A stretch of DNA of 10,482 nt. It comes from an uncultured Lentisphaeria bacterium (lineage in GTDB: Bacteria; Verrucomicrobiota; Lentisphaeria; Victivallales; Victivallaceae). The translations under genes and the position numbers were made by a program. The notes below the pieces were generated by a model that saw only the letters and a program-made list of their open reading frames with translations, was not told the origin of the DNA and did no database searches. The stretch is taken from NCBI GenBank assembly GCA_949298665.1, contig CASFXO010000429.1:1-10482 (forward strand), written 5' to 3'. How positions within the stretch are numbered: position 1 is the stretch's first letter; each line of letters opens with the position of its first letter. Below are positions 6,730 through 10,482 of this stretch, piece by piece.

Positions 6730-7923
6730 ATGGACGTTGCGGAAATGACATTGCCGGACGAGGTGCCGGAGGAGAACGCGGCACCTTCCGCCCTGCGCCG
6801 TTTCCGCAGTGACGCGTTGGCGATGACCGGAGCCGCGGGGGTGGTATCGCTGCTGGCGGCGGCAATCGCGGCACCGCTGCTGGCCAATGGCCGTCCGTTG
6901 CTGATGACGGCGGGGGACGGGACGGTGAGTTTGCCTTTCCTGCGCACGTTTTTCGCGCCGGACAGTCCGGAATACCTGATCGAACAGGCATTCAATTACG
7001 CGCTGCTGCTGCTGCCGCTGCTGGGGTTATGGCGACTGCTGACCCGGTCGCGACATCGTCTGCGGCAGGTCGGCGGCTGGGGGCTGGCGTTGCTGCTGCT
7101 GGTGCCGTTTCTGATGAGCAGCCCGAAGCTGGACCGCCGGGATTATCGGCGTCTGGCGGCGGAACGGAACGCCCGGGCCTGGTTTGCACCGATTCCTTAC
7201 GGGCCGTTCGAAGTGGTGGCCGCGCCTTACGAAACGCCGTCGGCGCGACATTGGCTGGGGACCGACGAAATCGGACGCGACGTTGCCGCCCGGCTGCTTT
7301 ACGGGGCGCGGGTGTCGCTGGCGGTGGGACTGGGGGCGACGCTGCTGGCGCTGGTGATCGGGACGGCGGTCGGGCTGGCGGCGGGATACTGGCGCGGCTG
7401 GTTCGATCTGGGAGTGATGCGGCTGGTCGAGGTGGTGATGTGTTTTCCGACGTTTCTGCTGCTGCTGATCCTGATGGCGATCCTCAGCGACCGGAAATTC
7501 GAACAGTCCATCCTGATTGTGATTGCGGTGATCGGTCTGACCGGCTGGATCGGTCTGACGTTTCTGGTGCGGGGCGAAGTGCTGAAACAACGGGTGCTGC
7601 CGTATATTCAGAGCTGTGAAGTGGCGGGAATTCCGGCGTGGCGGACCATGCTGGTGCATCTGCTGCCGAATATTTCCGGACCGATTCTGATCAGTTTCAC
7701 CTTCGGAGTGGCCGGGGCGATTCTGGCGGAAAGCGGATTGAGTTTTCTGGGATTCGGAGTACAGCCGCCGACCGCGAGCTGGGGCAGTTTGCTGCGCCAG
7801 GCCTCCGAGGATCCGCTGACTTACTGGCACATGACGGTGTTTCCGGGGCTGGCGCTGTTCTGGGCGCTGTGCAGTTTCAATTTCACCGGGGAAGGCCTGC
7901 GCAAGGCGTTGACACCGCGTTGA
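6730..7923 (+). CDS. ABC transporter permease, OppC/DppC/YejE type
   Basis: The 397-residue product is the second membrane subunit of a peptide/nickel-type ABC importer. It has an acidic cytoplasmic leader, then RRFRSDALAMTG and a first membrane segment (about 34-52) typical of the OppC N-terminal domain. The hallmark HWLGTDEIGRDVAARLLYGA starts at residue 174 and precedes the five-segment core. The EAA loop that contacts the ATPase is EVAGIPAWRTMLVHLLPN (297-314), and ESGLSFLGFGVQPPTASWG follows, as in OppC and DppC. It is about 100 residues longer than usual: between segment 1 and the GTDEIGRD motif it has two extra hydrophobic stretches (about 85-103 and 112-131) and a polar loop with FAPIPYGPFEV, a phrase resembling YejE relatives. 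The ATG has GGAG (6719-6722) 7 nt upstream. No OppB-type permease, ATPase or binding protein is present in the window, so it must use partners encoded elsewhere. Substrate unknown; oligopeptide or small solute. Confidence 0.9.
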   Translation: MDVAEMTLPDEVPEENAAPSALRRFRSDALAMTGAAGVVSLLAAAIAAPLLANGRPLLMTAGDGTVSLPFLRTFFAPDSPEYLIEQAFNYALLLLPLLGLWRLLTRSRHRLRQVGGWGLALLLLVPFLMSSPKLDRRDYRRLAAERNARAWFAPIPYGPFEVVAAPYETPSARHWLGTDEIGRDVAARLLYGARVSLAVGLGATLLALVIGTAVGLAAGYWRGWFDLGVMRLVEVVMCFPTFLLLLILMAILSDRKFEQSILIVIAVIGLTGWIGLTFLVRGEVLKQRVLPYIQSCEVAGIPAWRTMLVHLLPNISGPILISFTFGVAGAILAESGLSFLGFGVQPPTASWGSLLRQASEDPLTYWHMTVFPGLALFWALCSFNFTGEGLRKALTPR

Positions 7924-7928
7924 CGGTG

Positions 7929-7944
7929 CCGGGGACCGCCCCGG
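7929..7944. terminator. GC hairpin between convergent genes, weak terminator candidate
   Basis: CCGGGG-ACCG-CCCCGG forms a 6-bp all-GC stem just after the permease stop (7923) and before the end of the convergent symporter gene (7963). No T tract follows on either strand, so it is not a standard intrinsic terminator; it could stall polymerase or protect both 3' ends. Confidence 0.3.
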
Positions 7945-7962
7945 TGTGGCGAACAGAGCGTC

Positions 7963-9807
7963 TCAGGAAGCAGCCTGCGTCTCTTTCGTTTTTTTCGGAG
8001 CTTCCTCCGGAACGGGATCGTCTTTCAGGCGGCGGGACACGAGGAGCATGAACCACCCCAGACCCGCGATGAACCCGCCCACCGCCAGCGGGCAGATGAC
8101 GCCGCGGACATCCTGCGCCGCGAGGACCAGGAGCATGATGAAGAGCCCGCCGGCGACCGCGCTGCGGCCGAGGATCTTGAGCTGCAGTTTGTCGTTGCTG
8201 GCGCCGACTTCCCGGGCGAAGTCCACCGGCGTGTTCATCCGTTCGTAGAACGCGTCCACGCGCCGGTTGTATTCCTCCGGATTGTTGCGGGCGAAGAACA
8301 TGGAAATCAGCACGGTCAGCGTGCCCGCGCCGACGATGAGCGCCACCTGTTCATGGTAGAAGATGTGCGGCACGATCCGGAAGGAAATGTTGTTCAGATG
8401 GATGGCCGCCGCGACGATGAAGCCGATGATCATGGTGATGATCGGCGTCCACTGCGGCATGCGTTTGAGCACCAGCCCCCAGAACATCGGCACCGTCATG
8501 GGCAGCCCGAGCAGAGACCCGATGACCAGCAGGACCTGGAGCGGATTGGCCCGGCTGTAGGAGTACAGGAGCGACAGGCCGATGGCCAGGAGCCCGGCGG
8601 CGAGGCAGTAGAGTTTGCTGAAAATCAGCATCTGTTCCGGTGTCCGTCTTTTCCATTTGCAGATGCGGGCCAGCGGCGGATAGACGTTCAGTACGAAATT
8701 ACCCGCGCCGCCGTTGAGCGCGCTGTCCATCGAACTCATGGCCGCGGCGAACATCGCCACCACCATCAGCCCCACCATGCCGGGGGGCAGCAGTTTGAAA
8801 CAGGCGACGGCGTAGGAGCCGTCGCCGGGCTTGGCCAGCTGCGTCAGGGCCTCCACCTCCGCCGGATAGAGGATCCGGGAGACCATCGGCGGCAGGAAGA
8901 AGAAAAGCGAACCGATCAACGCCAGCACGATGAACAGCAGCACGCCCTTTTCCGCCTCCCGGTCGTCCTTGACCGAGTAGTTGACCGCGCCTACGCTGAA
9001 GGCACCGAGGAAATTGACGATGAGGAGCGCGACCCACCATTTCCAGGTGAAGTAGCCGCGGTACCCGGGCGTATCGAGGAACCGTTCCTCGGCGGTGAAA
9101 AACGAATAATCCGAGGCCAGTCCATGTTCCCGGATCAGGCGGAACAATTCGCCCGGTCCGCCGATTTCGTACAGGCAGAGCACCGTCATCAGGACCGCCA
9201 TGGTGAACATCACCAGCATCTGCAGGAAGTCCGTGGCCATGACCGCCCAGCGCCCGCCGGAAATGCTGTAGAACAGCACCACGGCCCCCAGAACCACAAT
9301 GACCAGATAGATGTTCAGCCCGAAGACCGCGGCCACAAAAATCCCCAGCGTATAGAGATTCATGCCGCTGCCGACGAATCCCGTCAGCAACCCGATGATG
9401 GAATAGGTCTGCTGGGTGGCCGGATTGAATCGTTCCCGGTAGACTTCCCCCGCCGTGGTCAGGCGTTTGCGGCGGATCTTCGCCGCATAGAATTTATAGG
9501 AAAGCGACTGGATGATCGGATTGCACAGGTAAATCATCAGAACGCTCCAGCCGGCGTAATAGGCGATGCCGGAAGCCGCCGTGAACGTGTAGGCCGAGGT
9601 CCCCGCCATGTAGGCGCTGGTGCCGACCATCCACCAGCTGCCTTTGCTGCCGCTGCGGAAATAATCGCCGGTGTCCCGGTTCAATCGGGTGAACAGGATC
9701 CCGATCAGCACCATGAAGACCAGATATCCGGCAATGACGACGTATTCGAGCAGATTCACTCCGGATTCGTTGTTCAGAACGGCTTGCAGTTCATGCCACA
9801 GGTTCAC
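7963..9807 (-). CDS. sodium:solute symporter (SSS/SLC5 family)
   Basis: The 614-residue product is a cation-coupled solute importer of the inner membrane. It shows about 13-14 membrane segments. Segment 1 (VVIAGYLVFMVLIGILF) leads to DYFRSGSKGSWWMVGTSAYM, then TSAYTFTAASGIAYYAGW, a typical SSS beginning. The Na2 sodium-site segment reads AAAMSSMDSALNGGAG with the Ser358-Ser359 pair equivalent to the sodium-binding serines of vSGLT. The C-terminal tail is charged (EEAPKKTKET) and cytoplasmic. GTG 9807 was chosen because AAAGGAG (9822-9816) stands 8 nt upstream; a TTG at 9846 in frame would add 13 residues but would start before this ribosome site. The gene has its own promoter at 9947-9975 and converges on the permease with a 39-nt gap. 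The substrate (sugar, sialic acid, amino or organic acid) cannot be told from sequence alone. Confidence 0.93.
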   Translation of the reverse strand: MNLWHELQAVLNNESGVNLLEYVVIAGYLVFMVLIGILFTRLNRDTGDYFRSGSKGSWWMVGTSAYMAGTSAYTFTAASGIAYYAGWSVLMIYLCNPIIQSLSYKFYAAKIRRKRLTTAGEVYRERFNPATQQTYSIIGLLTGFVGSGMNLYTLGIFVAAVFGLNIYLVIVVLGAVVLFYSISGGRWAVMATDFLQMLVMFTMAVLMTVLCLYEIGGPGELFRLIREHGLASDYSFFTAEERFLDTPGYRGYFTWKWWVALLIVNFLGAFSVGAVNYSVKDDREAEKGVLLFIVLALIGSLFFFLPPMVSRILYPAEVEALTQLAKPGDGSYAVACFKLLPPGMVGLMVVAMFAAAMSSMDSALNGGAGNFVLNVYPPLARICKWKRRTPEQMLIFSKLYCLAAGLLAIGLSLLYSYSRANPLQVLLVIGSLLGLPMTVPMFWGLVLKRMPQWTPIITMIIGFIVAAAIHLNNISFRIVPHIFYHEQVALIVGAGTLTVLISMFFARNNPEEYNRRVDAFYERMNTPVDFAREVGASNDKLQLKILGRSAVAGGLFIMLLVLAAQDVRGVICPLAVGGFIAGLGWFMLLVSRRLKDDPVPEEAPKKTKETQAAS

Positions 9808-9822
9808 GGGGGGGGCTCCTTT
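9808..9822 (-). promoter_or_regulatory. symporter ribosome site with a C8 spacer
   Basis: On the coding strand AAAGGAG is followed by eight consecutive C and then GTG (9807). It fixes the start codon. The spacer length of 8 is near optimal, and it consists wholly of one repeated base. Confidence 0.75.
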
Positions 9823-9861
9823 CGGGGGTTGCAGGTTTTCGCTCAAAGAGTATGCTGTCGT

Positions 9862-9900
9862 TTTCTCCCCGTCCGGGAAACCGGGAGCGGAGAGGAGAAA
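9862..9900 (-). other. stem-loop in the symporter leader
   Basis: TTTCTCC (9862-9868) and GGAGAAA (9894-9900) can pair perfectly over 7 bp, enclosing a second small stem CCGG-GAAA-CCGG (9873-9884) separated by an internal loop. It lies within the predicted leader (about 9940 to 9808), some 40 nt before the ribosome site. No known riboswitch is recognised. Confidence 0.35.
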
Positions 9901-9946
9901 GCGGTCGCGGTATCCGGATGGGCGCCGACATGCATCGGGTCAATGT

Positions 9947-9975
9947 ATTGTAGCACAGTACGCTGCGATTTGCAA
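9947..9975 (-). promoter_or_regulatory. sigma70-type promoter for the symporter
   Basis: On the minus strand TTGCAA (9975-9970), a 17-bp spacer and TACAAT (9952-9947) form a strong sigma70-like promoter with a start near 9940. This gives a leader of about 133 nt before GTG 9807. The -35 box is the same hexamer as that of the pyrF promoter. Confidence 0.7.
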
Positions 9976-10043
9976 CCCGGCTTTCCGGGGGCGGAGAAAA
10001 AATTCCGAGCAGTTTTTTCGTGATGTTTTTCCCGGTGGACGGT

Positions 10044-10078
10044 AAAAAAAAACTTCATCCGGCTCAGCCGGATGAAGT
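10044..10078 (-). terminator. strong intrinsic terminator of the right-edge gene
   Basis: ACTTCATCCGGC (10052-10063) and GCCGGATGAAGT (10067-10078) are perfect inverse complements around a TCA loop, a 12-bp stem. On the minus strand the stem runs straight into nine T (A9 at 10044-10052 on the plus strand), the textbook shape of a factor-independent terminator. It separates the edge gene from the symporter promoter. Confidence 0.9.
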
Positions 10079-10127
10079 CTGTCCGAACGGTTCCTCCGGA
10101 TCGGTCTGGAAAAACGGTGCGTTTTTT

Positions 10128-10469
10128 TCAGAGCGGTGCTTCGTAATTCTTGTCGCCACCGTAGCGTTTGTAGTAGCGCAGCACCATCATCAGCATGAAG
10201 AACCCGGCGAACGCGAAAATCCCGCCGACCACGAACACCAGAAAGTATTGTTTGCCGGGCTGGTCCGGATAGCAGTACGTCTCCACCGCGTCCAGCGCGT
10301 ATCCGACCAGCGGCGCCATCGCCATCATGCACAGCGAGTAACTCATGGTCATGGCGGAGTTGAACTGTGCGTACAGACTGCGCGGGAACAACCGCTGCCC
10401 GTAGGACGCCATCAACGAATTGAAGCTCATGATGAACAGGTTATGGGTGACGAAGAACGTTAGTACGAA
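10128..10469 (-). CDS. C-terminal fragment of a probable MFS-type transporter
   Basis: The minus-strand frame ending at TGA 10128-10130 encodes FVLTFFVTHNLF followed by SFNSLMASYGQRLFPRSLYAQFNSAM, a hydrophobic stretch with PLVGYALD, and a last membrane segment (LVFVVGGIFAFAGFFMLMMVL) with a basic end. The Y-G-x-x-L-(F/Y)-P-R-S-x-(Y/F)-A-Q-F phrase and the closing segments resemble the last two or three helices of MFS transporters. The frame is open from 10469; upstream it meets TAA at 10470-10472, only 13 bases from the window edge. The first ATG is at 10430 and has no ribosome site, and the residues before it are still helix-like. So either the upstream part is broken by a stop or frameshift, or the last bases are unreliable. 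A strong terminator follows at 10044-10078. Family is likely, integrity uncertain. Confidence 0.5.
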   Translation of the reverse strand, partial: FVLTFFVTHNLFIMSFNSLMASYGQRLFPRSLYAQFNSAMTMSYSLCMMAMAPLVGYALDAVETYCYPDQPGKQYFLVFVVGGIFAFAGFFMLMMVLRYYKRYGGDKNYEAPL

Positions 10470-10482
10470 TTACGCGACCAAA

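Larger units (their letters stand above)
9808..10127. other. 320-bp non-coding region between symporter and right-edge gene
   Basis: No gene is seen here. From right to left along the minus strand it holds a 7-bp A/T inverted repeat just after the edge gene's stop (AAAAACG-GTG-CGTTTTT, 10110-10126), a strong terminator (10044-10078), a promoter (9947-9975), a folded leader (9862-9900) and the symporter ribosome site. A long plus-strand open frame covering the symporter gene extends into it but looks like a GC-rich antisense shadow. Confidence 0.7.

Noticed and set aside
9808..9846. TTG 9846 as symporter start
   Set aside because: The added 13 residues are translated from the ribosome site itself and the C tract; GTG 9807 has ideal spacing.
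9976..9989. CCCGG-CTTT-CCGGG hairpin upstream of the symporter promoter as terminator
   Set aside because: Short stem, and no T tract on the proper side for either strand; the real terminator is at 10044-10078.
8353..10023. Long plus-strand open frame (556 codons) opposite the symporter
   Set aside because: Composition is His/Asp/Gln/Arg-rich without domains, and the opposite strand has an unmistakable SSS protein.
1..10482. CRISPR arrays, insertion sequences, tRNA or rRNA genes, prophage genes
   Set aside because: No regularly spaced repeats, transposase-like proteins, terminal inverted repeats or RNA gene motifs were seen on either strand.

Overview
The window is about 10.5 kb of GC-rich bacterial DNA carrying ordinary metabolic and transport genes. 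There are no rRNA, tRNA, CRISPR, phage or insertion-sequence signals. Good Shine-Dalgarno sites, sigma70-type promoters and a mix of type-2 PyrF, a ROK regulator and an SSS-family sodium symporter suggest a Gram-negative-type bacterium. A PVC-group organism (for example Lentisphaerota/Victivallis-like) fits, but that is a weak inference from style and not a placement.

Layout. Positions 1-1843 (minus strand): a membrane glycosyltransferase of the GT-C/GT39 type is followed, with a 4-base ATGA overlap, by the 5' part of recX, which runs off the left edge. Positions 1844-1997: a compact divergent promoter region in which two good sigma70 promoters sit back to back, their -35 boxes one base apart. 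Positions 1998-7923 (plus strand): pyrF (type-2 orotidine-5'-phosphate decarboxylase), der (double-GTPase ribosome assembly factor), an MFS transporter, a ROK-family repressor and an OppC/DppC-like ABC permease, all co-directional with short gaps and probably transcribed together at least in part. The MFS gene has a frameshift at a run of nine G. Positions 7963-9807 (minus): a 614-residue sodium:solute symporter converging on the permease, with its own promoter (TTGCAA-17-TACAAT) and a leader of about 130 nt that can fold. Positions 10044-10078: a strong intrinsic terminator (12-bp perfect stem plus T tract, minus strand) closing the gene at the right edge. That gene is the C-terminal piece of a probable MFS transporter; its frame meets a TAA 13 bases before the window ends.

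Working together: pyrF and der are housekeeping. MFS, ROK and permease look like a small uptake/regulation module, since ROK repressors usually sense sugars or their phosphates, but no sugar enzyme lies in the window and the substrate is unknown. The permease lacks its usual partners (OppB-type permease, ATPases, binding protein) here. I see no clearly new biological system. The most interesting observations are G/C homopolymers at expression-critical places (inside the MFS gene, and between ribosome site and start codon of the symporter), a ROK protein that has lost its hallmark metal and nucleotide motifs beside a perfect palindrome, and an OppC protein with an extra membrane hairpin.
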